From UKL13-3 sp044353855 (GTDB taxonomy: Bacteria > Bacteroidota > Bacteroidia > UKL13-3): a DNA stretch of 64,000 bases. This document shows positions 43,942-53,773 of the stretch, in pieces. The DNA lies in NCBI GenBank assembly GCA_044353855.1, contig JBILBF010000001.1:806001-870000 (forward strand). The letters run 5' to 3'. The notes beneath the pieces were generated by a model. It was not told the origin of the DNA and did not search any database. It was given only the letters and a program-made list of their open reading frames with translations. A program made the translations under genes and the position numbers. Within the stretch, counting starts at the first letter, position 1. The number at the start of each line of letters is the position of its first letter.

Positions 43942-44796
43942 ATGAAAGAATTATTAGAAAATCCATCAGTTATACAACTTATTAATTTAGCTTTTGCTGA
44001 AGATATTGGAAGTGGGGATCATACTTCATTAGCATGTATTGATAAAGATGCAAAAGGTAAATCGATAATAGTAGCAAAAGAAGTTGGTGTGGTAGCTGGT
44101 GTTTTATTGGGTGAATATATTTTTAAAAAAGTTGATGCTGATTTGCAAGTAGAAATTTTGGTTCATGATGGAGAATCAATTTATCCAGGTGACATCATTA
44201 TGAAAATTGCCGGAAGTGATATTAGTATGCTTACAGCAGAACGTACTGTACTCAATTTTATGCAACGTTTAAGTGGCGTTTCATCACAAACTGCTAAATA
44301 TGTTCAGCTGCTTAAAGGACTTCACACCCAAATATTGGATACTCGAAAAACTACACCTGGAATGCGGCTTTTGGAAAAATGGGCTGTAAAAAATGGTGGT
44401 GGGTTTAATCATCGAATTGGCTTGTATGATATGATATTGATTAAAGATAACCACAATGATTTCTCAGGTGGAATAACAAGTGCTATTACCCGAACTCAAA
44501 AATACCTGAATGATAAAAAGTTAAATCTTAAAATTGAAATTGAAACGCGCAGTTTAGATGAAGTAAAAGAAGTATTAGCTATTGGAGGTATTGATAGAAT
44601 TATGCTAGATAATTTCTCCATTCCTATGCTTATTGATGCTATTGCATTAATTAATAATAGATTTGAAACAGAAGCTTCAGGAGGTATTACATTAGATTCT
44701 TTAAGAGGTTATGCCGAAACAGGTGTAGATTTTATTTCTTCGGGAGCATTAACTCATTCAATAAAAAGTTTAGATTTAAGTATGCGTGCTGGATAG
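43942..44796 (+). CDS. nadC: Nicotinate-nucleotide pyrophosphorylase (quinolinate phosphoribosyltransferase)
   Basis: NadC converts quinolinate and PRPP to nicotinate mononucleotide in de novo NAD synthesis. This 284-residue copy has the N-terminal AFAEDIGSGDHTS, AERTVLNFMQRLSGVSS, the substrate site DTRKTTPGMRLLEKWAVKNGGG-type region with HRIGLYD, and the C-terminal SGGI. It is probably co-transcribed with the DUF4783 gene. A terminator follows. Confidence 0.96.
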   Translation: MKELLENPSVIQLINLAFAEDIGSGDHTSLACIDKDAKGKSIIVAKEVGVVAGVLLGEYIFKKVDADLQVEILVHDGESIYPGDIIMKIAGSDISMLTAERTVLNFMQRLSGVSSQTAKYVQLLKGLHTQILDTRKTTPGMRLLEKWAVKNGGGFNHRIGLYDMILIKDNHNDFSGGITSAITRTQKYLNDKKLNLKIEIETRSLDEVKEVLAIGGIDRIMLDNFSIPMLIDAIALINNRFETEASGGITLDSLRGYAETGVDFISSGALTHSIKSLDLSMRAG

Positions 44797-44820
44797 ATTA
44801 CTAACAGAAAAAATATTTAA

Positions 44821-44852
44821 AAAAAAACCTAACAAAAATGCTAGGTTTTTTT
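44821..44852. terminator. Bidirectional terminator between nadC and gldJ
   Basis: AAAAAAACCTA/TAGGTTTTTTT hairpin with a ten-base loop and further A/T pairing outside. It serves convergent nadC and gldJ. Confidence 0.8.
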
Positions 44853-44863
44853 AAATATTTTTT

Positions 44864-46306
44864 CTATTTTTCTTTTCGAGGATCTCCAACTCTATCCATA
44901 ACACATCTAAACCCAATCATAGCACTAGATAAGTCTTCATCTAAATATCTACGTGTACCAGGGTGTAACCAATAAGCCCTATCTCTCCAAGAACCACCTT
45001 TGAATACTCTTGCTCTGTTGTCAATTAATGATGATACGCTATATTCATATTGTTGATCAAGGTCGGCATAGTTCAGTTCATCTTTGTAACCGATATTATT
45101 TGATTTTTTATAGTTTCTACGTTTGGCATTTTCTTCTTCGGTAACTTCACGATAAGGAACTTTTCCTAAACTATCTTTTTCTGAAACAATTCCATCTGCA
45201 TCTGTAACTTTGGTTTTGTATACATTTCCACGAAAAGGATTTACATCTGTCATATCTTCGAGTGACAAAGGACGATAAATATCCATTACCCATTCACTTA
45301 CATTTCCAGCCATATGGTATAAACCAAAATCATTTGGAAGCATGTCTTCTGGTTTTACTTCTGCAGTGTAGAATGCACCATCATTTAATTTACCGGCAAC
45401 ACCAGCAACATCACCTCTACCACGCATATAATTCGCATACATCATTCCACGTGTTTTTTCTGTATCACTTCTACGTAATGTCAAACCATCCCAAGGATAA
45501 ATTCTTTTTACATCTATATTTTCATTGTAATCAGGTGAATAGTAGCCATATGCAGCATATTCCCATTCAGCTTCTGTTGGTAACCGATAATCAGGTAATA
45601 AAATACCATCTTCCATTCTGATATTTCTATCGTTTCCATTAGGAGCATAATCTTCTAATAGAAGTTTTGCTGTAGGAGTATATAGTCCTAATAAATAGGC
45701 TTCTGTATTAAAATTGTTATCATCAACTGATGTTTGAACATCTAAATCGATAAATCCCTCGCGAGCCATTATCATTTCATTAACGCGGTCGGTTCTCCAT
45801 TCAGCATATGCTTTTGCTTGTAACCAACTAACTCCTACAACTGGGTAATCTCTATATGCTGGATGGCGCAAATAATATAACACATAAGGTTCGTTGTATG
45901 ATAATTTGTCTCTCCAAACCATTGTATCTGGAAGTGATTTTTCGTAAATAATAGGATTACTAACATACACTCTTCTTAGCCAATACAAATATTCAGTGTA
46001 GTGAAAGTTCGAAACTTCAGTTTCATCCATATAAAAACTAGAAATTGATACCCTACGTTTTAAGTTGTTTCGGTCATAAGTCAAATCTTGTTCAGATTGA
46101 CCAATTGTTGCAGACCCCCCTTCAATAAATATTAGCCCTGGACCAGTTTCTTGGCCTTCAAACTTTGCTTTTTCAAATCCGCCCCATTTGGGATCATTGT
46201 ATTTCCACCCAGTTACAGATGATTTTTTGTCAGCACTGTTACATGCTGAAAAAATTAACGCCTGAACAAATCCGGCTAAAAGAATCAATTTTGAAGCTTG
46301 CTTCAT
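44864..46306 (-). CDS. gldJ: Gliding-motility/T9SS lipoprotein GldJ
   Basis: This 480-residue lipoprotein (lipobox FSAC, Cys22) has a formylglycine-generating-enzyme-like (SUMF1) fold. The GldJ hallmark after the lipid anchor is TGWKYNDPKWGGFEKAKFEG. FYMDETEVSNFHYTEYLYW, YRLPTEAEWEYAAYG, AGNVSEWVMD and FKGGSWRDRAYW follow. GldJ stabilises GldK and is needed for gliding and type IX secretion. It is distinct from GldK, whose operon with gldLMN is not in the window. It is the first gene of the T9SS block and is co-directional with two porP genes, in an order related to the gldJ-porU-porV neighbourhood known in other Bacteroidota. Confidence 0.9.
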   Translation of the reverse strand: MKQASKLILLAGFVQALIFSACNSADKKSSVTGWKYNDPKWGGFEKAKFEGQETGPGLIFIEGGSATIGQSEQDLTYDRNNLKRRVSISSFYMDETEVSNFHYTEYLYWLRRVYVSNPIIYEKSLPDTMVWRDKLSYNEPYVLYYLRHPAYRDYPVVGVSWLQAKAYAEWRTDRVNEMIMAREGFIDLDVQTSVDDNNFNTEAYLLGLYTPTAKLLLEDYAPNGNDRNIRMEDGILLPDYRLPTEAEWEYAAYGYYSPDYNENIDVKRIYPWDGLTLRRSDTEKTRGMMYANYMRGRGDVAGVAGKLNDGAFYTAEVKPEDMLPNDFGLYHMAGNVSEWVMDIYRPLSLEDMTDVNPFRGNVYKTKVTDADGIVSEKDSLGKVPYREVTEEENAKRRNYKKSNNIGYKDELNYADLDQQYEYSVSSLIDNRARVFKGGSWRDRAYWLHPGTRRYLDEDLSSAMIGFRCVMDRVGDPRKEK

Positions 46307-46370
46307 ATGGTTTAACTATTTATAATTTTCAAATAAACGAAAAAAAAATCAAATTATTCCAAATTTCTAT

Positions 46371-47363
46371 CTAAAATTCAGGACAACGCATTGCTTTTGT
46401 TACTTTCTTGCTAGATTTTTTAACTGGTTTTATTTCAAATGCCATTGACAACTCATGTGATCCTTGTGTGGCTGTACTAGCACCAGATACTGTTACATCG
46501 TAGCTGTAACCTACTTTAAATTTAGGGAATTTTAATCCAATTAAAAAAATCAATGCATCACTGTTTCTAGATGTTTGTCTAAACCACAATCCTGCTGTTA
46601 ATGCTTGTTTTTTCAAATAGAAACCTAAATTTAACTGGTTGAAATTTCGTTGTTGTAAATATAATATATTAGGTGAGATAGTAACATTTTGTTCCTCATA
46701 TTTAGATTTTGTTAGAAATATATTAGCACCTGCATGAATGGTGTACCTGCGGGGTAATTTAAATTCTTCGTTACTACTTTCAGTGTTGTAAAAAGATTGA
46801 TTTGGCTCCGTTAGGTTGTGTATGGCAAATCCTCCATAAAACTTATTGCTATAAAGCAACAAACCCGTCCCAAAATTAGGTAAATTTATTCTTTCGGAAC
46901 CTTTGTTTTCAGCTGTTGGAAAAACAAATCCTAGTTGATCATCTATTTGGTCACCAAATTTAAATTTAGAAAAGTCATAATATCTCTGATAATAAGTGGC
47001 TTGTACTGCCGCCCTCATAGTTATCTTTCTGCTCAAAGCTACACTGTAAGCATATATTCCACTAAAAGTTGTTGTTGTTAAAAACCCATCTCCAGATACA
47101 TCCATGGTAGCCATTGCTCCAATTCCTCCACTTATTGCATTTAGTTGAGCGTCAAATGATGCGGCACCTGTTCTGTAATTATTTCTCAATGCGGAGTACT
47201 GGTCACGAGCAATAAATGTGAAACGCAAATTATTGGATGAGCCCGCAAAAGCAGGGTTTGTGTATATTGGATTAGCGTAAAATTGAGAAAAAAGTGGGTC
47301 TTGTGCTATTGCCAAAAAGGGAAATAACAAACATATTACTATTTTTAAAAGTTTTTTTTTCAT
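46371..47363 (-). CDS. PorP/SprF-family outer-membrane protein (copy 1)
   Basis: This 330-residue beta-barrel has a signal peptide ending at AIAQ. The family motif FSQFYANPIYTNPAFAG stands near residue 24. The beta-strand-rich body has GFAIHNLTEPNQSFY and the end SYDVTVSGASTATQGSHELSMAFEIK. After a short basic linker it ends RCPEF, exactly like copy 2. PorP/SprF proteins are type IX-linked outer-membrane proteins that anchor partner surface proteins and connect to the motor. It lies 64 bases upstream of gldJ and 33 bases downstream of copy 2, suggesting one unit. Confidence 0.92.
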   Translation of the reverse strand: MKKKLLKIVICLLFPFLAIAQDPLFSQFYANPIYTNPAFAGSSNNLRFTFIARDQYSALRNNYRTGAASFDAQLNAISGGIGAMATMDVSGDGFLTTTTFSGIYAYSVALSRKITMRAAVQATYYQRYYDFSKFKFGDQIDDQLGFVFPTAENKGSERINLPNFGTGLLLYSNKFYGGFAIHNLTEPNQSFYNTESSNEEFKLPRRYTIHAGANIFLTKSKYEEQNVTISPNILYLQQRNFNQLNLGFYLKKQALTAGLWFRQTSRNSDALIFLIGLKFPKFKVGYSYDVTVSGASTATQGSHELSMAFEIKPVKKSSKKVTKAMRCPEF

Positions 47364-47396
47364 AGTAAGTAGCCTAATACGAATATAATCAACTTT

Positions 47397-48392
47397 TTAG
47401 AATTCTGGACAACGAATATTTCGCACTTTAGATTTAGGCGTTCGCTTTTTTAATTCGAATCCTAATGAAACTTCATAGGATTGGGCTGCGCCTGAGTATA
47501 CTTTTGATGTAACTACATCGTATGAAAATCCAATTTTAACTTTTTGTGTACGTATACCTAACAACAATATAAATGCATCAGATGTGTTAACAGATTGCCT
47601 AAAATAAGTTCCAAAAACTACCGGTCCCTGACTTACATACATCCCCAAATTAATTTGATGTGTTCCTAATTGTTGCATGTATAAAACATTTGGGTAAAAG
47701 TTGGATTCTTTTTTGGGGTCTCTGTTTTTACGAATAGGGATTATTAAACCACCATGTGCAGTGTATCGCATAGGTATCTTACTAGCAGCAGTTCCATAAA
47801 ATCCTTGTTCAGGTTCATTTAAATTGTGAATAGCAAAACCTGCATAAAATTTATTTGAATAGATTACTGTTCCTACATTAATGTTTGGGTATATTTTTGG
47901 CCCTTCAATTGGTTTTTCTGAAGTTGCACGCACAAAACCTTGCGTTCGAATAATTTGGTCAAAAAATTGCAATTTGCTAAAGTCAATTGTTTTTTGAGTA
48001 AATCCAACTTGAATTCCCGCTCTCATCGTTACATACTTGCTGAGTATTATTTGATAGGAATAAATAAAACTCGCAGATGTTGACCGTAAAGTACCTACTC
48101 CTGCTTCATCATTTGTGGCAAGTAATCCAATTCCACCATTTAGTTTGTTAAAATGTTCATCGTAAGAAGCAGAAAATGTACGGAATGTACCTGAGATACT
48201 AGGCCATTGACTTCTGTAATTCAGGCCAATACGACCTACATAAGATCCTCCTGCAAATGCTGGATTAGTGTATATTGGATTTGCATAAAATTGAGAAAAG
48301 TGAGGGTCTTGTGCCCGCACTTCAATCGCAAAAAGCGCTAAAGCCAAAACATATATATAGATGCTGACGCTTGCAGCAATATTTTTATTCAT
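47397..48392 (-). CDS. PorP/SprF-family outer-membrane protein (copy 2)
   Basis: This protein of about 331 residues has a signal peptide ending at EVRAQ and the motif HFSQFYANPIYTNPAFAG just after cleavage. GFAIHNLNEPEQGFYG and SFDVV...SYEVSLGFELK-type strands follow, and the end is RCPEF. I use the ATG at 48392 (MNKNIAASV); a GTG 36 bases upstream is less likely. It faces away from porU and forms with copy 1 and gldJ a minus-strand group. Confidence 0.92.
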   Translation of the reverse strand: MNKNIAASVSIYIYVLALALFAIEVRAQDPHFSQFYANPIYTNPAFAGGSYVGRIGLNYRSQWPSISGTFRTFSASYDEHFNKLNGGIGLLATNDEAGVGTLRSTSASFIYSYQIILSKYVTMRAGIQVGFTQKTIDFSKLQFFDQIIRTQGFVRATSEKPIEGPKIYPNINVGTVIYSNKFYAGFAIHNLNEPEQGFYGTAASKIPMRYTAHGGLIIPIRKNRDPKKESNFYPNVLYMQQLGTHQINLGMYVSQGPVVFGTYFRQSVNTSDAFILLLGIRTQKVKIGFSYDVVTSKVYSGAAQSYEVSLGFELKKRTPKSKVRNIRCPEF

Positions 48393-48469
48393 TTTGATGA
48401 TTAAGTGATACAGTTTAACTTGCAGCACCCTTGGTATTAAACAATTTATTAAATAGGTTTTTTATAAAG

Positions 48470-48503
48470 GTATGTTCAAACTAATTAATTGTGTAGAACA
48501 TAC
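48470..48503. repeat. Inverted repeat between divergent porP and porU
   Basis: GTATGTTC at 48470-48477 and GAACATAC at 48496-48503 form a perfect 8-base inverted repeat with an 18-base spacer. It lies in the 195-base divergent region. It could be an operator, or a chance stem; there is no T-run to make it a terminator. Confidence 0.4.
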
Positions 48504-48587
48504 AATTTATTTGCCTTGATTCACGTTTAATTACGTTGTATTTACATACTATACAAAGGTCCAATAATAAGCAATTTATATTTTTAT

Positions 48588-51500
48588 ATGCAACAACAAT
48601 TTATTAAACTTATATTAAAACCTACAAAATACTATCTGCTTTGGTTTTCGCTTCTGTTCTATTTTGTTGTAAATGCAGCAGATAAAACGGTGTCAATTCA
48701 TTTAAATTGGAAAACCCTAAACAACTTTACGCTACAAAACGTTAAATACCCCTCTTTCATTACATTTGACGATGCAGGTTTTGATTTTCAACAACATAAA
48801 GGATTACCGATATTTTTCGACAAAGTAGCGATCCAAGGCAATACTGTTGTTAGGGTATATTTAACAAACGAGCGATATGAACAAATAGGAGATCCAGTTC
48901 AAGATAAAGAGTTGTTAAAACAAACAATAGATATTACATCAAACATTGTATACATTAAAAAAATGCCATGGGCTACTTTTAGTTTTATTCCAATTCGAAT
49001 TAATAATGATCAAAAATTTGAAAAACTTGTTAGTGCAGATTTAGTTGTTGTTTATGAAAATAAAATAAAAAATAGCAGTCTAAATAAAAAAGCATTTGTG
49101 TCTAATTCTGTTTTAGCTTCGGGTGAATGGATAAAAATTGGCGTAAATAAATCAGGTGTTTACGTATTAACAAAAGCATATTTAAAAAGTTTAGGCATTA
49201 AAGTTGAGAATATTGACCCTCGTACAATAAAGTTATATGGTTCTGGTTCTGGATTATTGCCTCAATTAAACTCGGCCTCCAGGTTTGATGATATTCCTGA
49301 AAATTTAATTCAAGTTACGGGTGAATCTGATGGTGTTTTAAATGATTCTGACCAAATTCTATTTTATGGAAAAGGGCAAAAAGATTTATGGATATACGAT
49401 TCATTATCATCGCATTTTAAGCATATTAATAATATATATTCTGATGTAACGTATTACTTTTTAACTTATGGTGGCGTAAATGGAAAGCGTATTATTTCTT
49501 CACCTTCTGCTGGTACGCCAACTGTTTTTGTAAATGAATTCGACCAATTGTATGTTTACGAAAAAGACTTAAATAATTTAATTCGATCTGGAAGAACCTG
49601 GTTGGGTGAGGAATTTGGCAGAGTCAATTCATATAGGTTTAATGTAAATATGGGTTCAGTAAATATTTCTTCTCCATTATATATCAGGTCTTTGGTTGCA
49701 GCCAGAAGTTTTTCTCCTAGTACTTTTTCAGTTTCTGTCAATTCAAATACTGTTTTAACTCATACTGTTTCAGCTGTAATCGCTAATTATGAATCGCCAT
49801 TTGCTTCAAGTGATGGTGTCAAAACGTTATCAACGCCTGTAACGGATGGAAATATAAATATTGGTTATGCCTATAGCTCACCTAATTTAGGGTCTTTAGC
49901 ATGGCTTGACTATTTTGAATTACAAACCAGAAACTTTTTAAGTAAAACAACCGGGCAATTAATATTTAGAGATGCAAAAAGTATTGGAGCAGGCAAAATT
50001 GCTCAATTTAATGTTAACAGCAACAGCAATGTAAAAATTTGGGATGTTACCCTATCAACAGAAATTAAAGCGCCTCAAATTTCAGTTAATAATAATATCT
50101 ATTCTTATGTTGTATCAACAGATACGCTAAGAGAGTTTGTTGCATTTAGTCCTCAAGATTTATACGTTCCTTTATCGGGAGTGAAGTTGTCAAACCAGAA
50201 TATTCATGGATTACCTTCAGCAGATTTGATTATTATTACGCATCCACAATTTTTGACAGAAGCACAAATATTAGGTCAACTTCACCAAACTAAATCTAAT
50301 CTAAGGGTTCATGTTTTAACAACGGATCAAATTTACAACGAATTTTCTTCAGGAGCTCAAGATGTAACTGCTATAAGGGATTGCTTGCGCATGTTTTACA
50401 AACGAGCAGCAAACCCTGATGATTTACCAAAATATGTAACTCTTTTTGGGAGGGCTTCCTATGATTATAAAAATAGAATAACGAATAATACAAATTATGT
50501 TCCCACTTATGAAAGTTTAGAATCTTTTGATCCTATAGGTAGTTATAATTCGGATGACTATTTTGGTATGTTGGACGATAATGAAGGTAAATGGGATTCA
50601 AATGCTGATACTAAAGAGTATTTGGATATTTCAATTGGTAGGCTTCCTGCTCAAAACAATGTACAAGCGCAAAATATGGTAAACAAAATTATGCGTTATG
50701 TAACCAATCCCGAATTTGGAGATTGGAAAACTAAATTAGTATTTGTAGCAGATGACGAAGATTATAATTTGCATATAAGTGACGCAGAAGTAGTGGCAAC
50801 AAAAGCAGTCAACAAATTCCCAGATTACAATATTAAAAAAATATATATTGATGCTTACAATGAAGAGAATACTTCAGGTGGAGCTCGAAATACTTTAGCT
50901 CAAACTGAAATAATAAAAGCTGTTGAACAAGGTGCCATGATAATTAATTATGCAGGTCATGGAGGAGAAGTAGGTTGGGCAAGTGAGCGAATATTAAATA
51001 CGGATGATATTTTAGGATGGACCAATGGAGGCAAACTTCCTGTATTTTTAACAGCTACGTGCGAGTTTAGCCGTTTTGATGATCCTGCACGAACTTCTGC
51101 AGGTGAAATGGTTTTGCTCAATCCTAATGGAGGAGGAATTGCTCTTTTTACTACAGTAAGGCTAGTTTTTACTTCAGCTAATTCTGATTTGAATCAGAAA
51201 TTTTATGATTATATTGGATTGGATTCAGCTTCTGCATTCAATCGTAAAACATTAGGAGAGGTGATGCAGCTCACCAAAAATGCCGTTAATCCAGGATTCG
51301 ACAAAAACACACGCAACTTTACTTTATTAGGTGATCCAGCTGTTTATCTTGCTTATCCAACTCATAGCTTAAAAACAACCAAAATAAATAAGGAACCTAT
51401 TTCTATAATACCCGATACATTAAAGGCTTTTAGCAAAATAACGGTAGAAGGGACAGTAGTTGACAACACTAATAGTATTCTTAATAACTATAATGGAGTA

Positions 51501-52442
51501 ATATATCCCACTGTTTATGATAAAGCTTCAACGTATCGAACGATTGCAAATAATCCAACAAGTCAACAAGCAAATTTTATCATGCAAAACAATGTGATTT
51601 ATAGAGGAAAAGCTTCTGTAAAAAATGGATTGTTTACTTTTTCTTTTATTGTTCCTAAAGATATTTCATATGAAATAGGATATGGAAAAATTAGCTATAC
51701 GGCTGATAATGGTTTAGTAGATGCTATTGGAAATTATAAGAATATAATTATAGGAAAAACTGCAGATAGTATACCAGGAGATAATATAGGACCTGATATT
51801 AAGCTTTACTTAAATGATGAAAAATTCGTTTTTGGGGGAATAACAAACGAAAACCCTATTTTAATTATGAAAATACGTGATGAAAATGGTATTAACATAA
51901 CAGGAAGAGGAGTTGGTAGAGATATTTCGATGATTATAAATAATGATAACACCAAAAACATATCGCTAAACGACTATTATCAAGCAAGAATAGATAGTTA
52001 TCAAGAAGGTGAAGTTCGTTTTCAACTCAAAGGATTATCACAAGGTAAGAACATGTTAAAAACAGCCGCATTTGATATTTACAACAATTCATCAGATGCT
52101 ATGTTAGAGTTTATAGTTGCTAATTCTGAATCAATGGCATTACAACATGTATTAAATTATCCCAATCCATTTACTACAAATACAACCTTTCACTTTGATC
52201 ATAATAAAGCTGGTGAACCTATAATGGTGCAAGTACAAGTATTTACTGTCAGTGGAAAATTAATTAAAACGTTGCAAACAGAAACGATAACAAGTGGTAA
52301 TCATTTTGACGAAATAAACTGGGATGGACGTGATGACTTTGGAGATAATATTGGCAAAGGTGTTTATATCTATAAAGTTAAAGTTAAATCTAATTCAGGC
52401 AAAAGTGCCGAAGAGTATCAAAAAATGGTTATTTTGAATTAA
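48588..52442 (+). CDS. porU: Type IX secretion system sortase PorU (C25 peptidase)
   Basis: This 1284-residue protein has an N-terminal membrane/signal segment, a large beta domain, and a C25 (gingipain-type) peptidase domain. Its catalytic dyad is His791 in NYAGHGGE and Cys825 in TATCEF. A C-terminal CTD-like domain (about 1190-1284, with NYPNPFTTNTTFHF and GVYIYKVKVKS) anchors PorU itself. PorU removes the sorting domain of type IX cargo and attaches cargo to A-LPS. It is followed 62 bases later by porV, its shuttle partner, in the usual pair arrangement. Confidence 0.95.
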   Translation: MQQQFIKLILKPTKYYLLWFSLLFYFVVNAADKTVSIHLNWKTLNNFTLQNVKYPSFITFDDAGFDFQQHKGLPIFFDKVAIQGNTVVRVYLTNERYEQIGDPVQDKELLKQTIDITSNIVYIKKMPWATFSFIPIRINNDQKFEKLVSADLVVVYENKIKNSSLNKKAFVSNSVLASGEWIKIGVNKSGVYVLTKAYLKSLGIKVENIDPRTIKLYGSGSGLLPQLNSASRFDDIPENLIQVTGESDGVLNDSDQILFYGKGQKDLWIYDSLSSHFKHINNIYSDVTYYFLTYGGVNGKRIISSPSAGTPTVFVNEFDQLYVYEKDLNNLIRSGRTWLGEEFGRVNSYRFNVNMGSVNISSPLYIRSLVAARSFSPSTFSVSVNSNTVLTHTVSAVIANYESPFASSDGVKTLSTPVTDGNINIGYAYSSPNLGSLAWLDYFELQTRNFLSKTTGQLIFRDAKSIGAGKIAQFNVNSNSNVKIWDVTLSTEIKAPQISVNNNIYSYVVSTDTLREFVAFSPQDLYVPLSGVKLSNQNIHGLPSADLIIITHPQFLTEAQILGQLHQTKSNLRVHVLTTDQIYNEFSSGAQDVTAIRDCLRMFYKRAANPDDLPKYVTLFGRASYDYKNRITNNTNYVPTYESLESFDPIGSYNSDDYFGMLDDNEGKWDSNADTKEYLDISIGRLPAQNNVQAQNMVNKIMRYVTNPEFGDWKTKLVFVADDEDYNLHISDAEVVATKAVNKFPDYNIKKIYIDAYNEENTSGGARNTLAQTEIIKAVEQGAMIINYAGHGGEVGWASERILNTDDILGWTNGGKLPVFLTATCEFSRFDDPARTSAGEMVLLNPNGGGIALFTTVRLVFTSANSDLNQKFYDYIGLDSASAFNRKTLGEVMQLTKNAVNPGFDKNTRNFTLLGDPAVYLAYPTHSLKTTKINKEPISIIPDTLKAFSKITVEGTVVDNTNSILNNYNGVIYPTVYDKASTYRTIANNPTSQQANFIMQNNVIYRGKASVKNGLFTFSFIVPKDISYEIGYGKISYTADNGLVDAIGNYKNIIIGKTADSIPGDNIGPDIKLYLNDEKFVFGGITNENPILIMKIRDENGINITGRGVGRDISMIINNDNTKNISLNDYYQARIDSYQEGEVRFQLKGLSQGKNMLKTAAFDIYNNSSDAMLEFIVANSESMALQHVLNYPNPFTTNTTFHFDHNKAGEPIMVQVQVFTVSGKLIKTLQTETITSGNHFDEINWDGRDDFGDNIGKGVYIYKVKVKSNSGKSAEEYQKMVILN

Positions 52443-52465
52443 TTTTCTATTATCAGTATTCGGTT

Positions 52466-52473
52466 TATTTTTG
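52466..52473 (+). promoter_or_regulatory. -7 promoter element of porV
   Basis: TATTTTTG matches TAnnTTTG and lies 31 bases before the porV ATG, suggesting porV may also be transcribed from its own promoter downstream of porU. No -33 is clear. Confidence 0.4.
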
Positions 52474-52504
52474 CCAACTTAGCTTGATTACATATTATTT
52501 AAAA

Positions 52505-53755
52505 ATGAAAACTGTTAAAATATATATAACAATTGCCATTTTATTCTTTCTTGGGGTAAAACTGGAAGCACAAATAAATTCGAGCCAACTTGATGGTCGA
52601 CAAAATACTATAACTACAGCAGTTCCGTTTTTAATGATTACACCTGATGCTAGAGCTGGTGGTATGGGAGATGTTGGTGTTGCAACACCCAATGATATGA
52701 ATGCAATTCATTGGAACGCAGCAAAGCTTGCTTTCATGGAAAAAGAAGGAGGCGCCTCCATATCATATACTCCTTGGTTAAGACAACTAGTCCCAGATGT
52801 TTCGCTTTCTTATCTTTCGATATACGGTAAGTTAAATGAACGAGCTACACTTGCTGGGTCTTTAAGATATTTTTCGTTAGGTGAAATACAGTTCACAGAT
52901 TTTACGGGTAATAGTTTAGGGAATTATAATCCTAATGAGTTGGCTATTGATATGGCTTATACACAGAAATTATCTGACGAGTTTTCAGTTGGGGTAGCAT
53001 TTAGATACATATATTCAAACTTAGCAGGTGGAGCTAATCTTTCTCAAACCCCAATTACACCAGGTATATCTTTTGCTGGTGATATTACGGCTTATTACAG
53101 AAATAAAACCAAGTATAAAGGATACAAAATTAACTACGCTTTTGGAGGTGCTATTACAAATATTGGAAGTAAAATAACATATACTAATGCTCAACAAGCT
53201 AATTTTATTCCAGTTAATCTAAGATTAGGTTCTTATGGAGAAATTGAAATTGATAAGTATAATACACTCGCACTTACTGTTGATTTTAATAAACTTTTAG
53301 TTCCCACTCCTCCAGTTTATGCCTACGATAACAATGGTAAATTAGAATTCAATTCAGATGGGACACCTAAAATTGAAAGTGGAAAGCCAAACAACGTACC
53401 TTTGGTTCAAGGAATGATACAATCATTTTACGATGCTCCTGGAGGGTTTAAAGAAGAATTACATGAAATTAATATAGCCACTGGATTAGAGTATTGGTAT
53501 GATAAACAATTTGCATTGAGAATGGGATACTACTATGAACATCCAACTAAAGGAAATCGTAAATACATGACGATGGGTGCTGGATTAAGGTATAATGTTT
53601 TCGGCTTAGATGTTGCTTATTTAATTTCATTTCAACAGCGTAATCCTTTAGATAATACATTACGATTTACGTTAACTTTTGATTTTGATGCATTCAAAAA
53701 ACAAAAAGAAGGTAGCAACGGAAACAATGATATTTTTGAAGCTCCTGCAAATTAA
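52505..53755 (+). CDS. porV: Type IX secretion outer-membrane protein PorV
   Basis: This beta-barrel of about 416 residues (FadL-like fold) has a signal peptide ending near KLEAQ. PFLMITPDARAGGMGDVGVA is followed by NAIHWNAAKLAFM, the PorV/LptO hallmark, and by barrel strands to TLTFDFDAFKK. PorV receives cargo from the translocon and passes it to PorU. The ATG at 52505 (MKTVKIYIT) is chosen over an in-frame TTG at 52484, which lies close to the -7 element. It is co-directional with porU and ispF. Confidence 0.95.
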   Translation: MKTVKIYITIAILFFLGVKLEAQINSSQLDGRQNTITTAVPFLMITPDARAGGMGDVGVATPNDMNAIHWNAAKLAFMEKEGGASISYTPWLRQLVPDVSLSYLSIYGKLNERATLAGSLRYFSLGEIQFTDFTGNSLGNYNPNELAIDMAYTQKLSDEFSVGVAFRYIYSNLAGGANLSQTPITPGISFAGDITAYYRNKTKYKGYKINYAFGGAITNIGSKITYTNAQQANFIPVNLRLGSYGEIEIDKYNTLALTVDFNKLLVPTPPVYAYDNNGKLEFNSDGTPKIESGKPNNVPLVQGMIQSFYDAPGGFKEELHEINIATGLEYWYDKQFALRMGYYYEHPTKGNRKYMTMGAGLRYNVFGLDVAYLISFQQRNPLDNTLRFTLTFDFDAFKKQKEGSNGNNDIFEAPAN

Positions 53756-53773
53756 TTTTAAAACATATTATAA

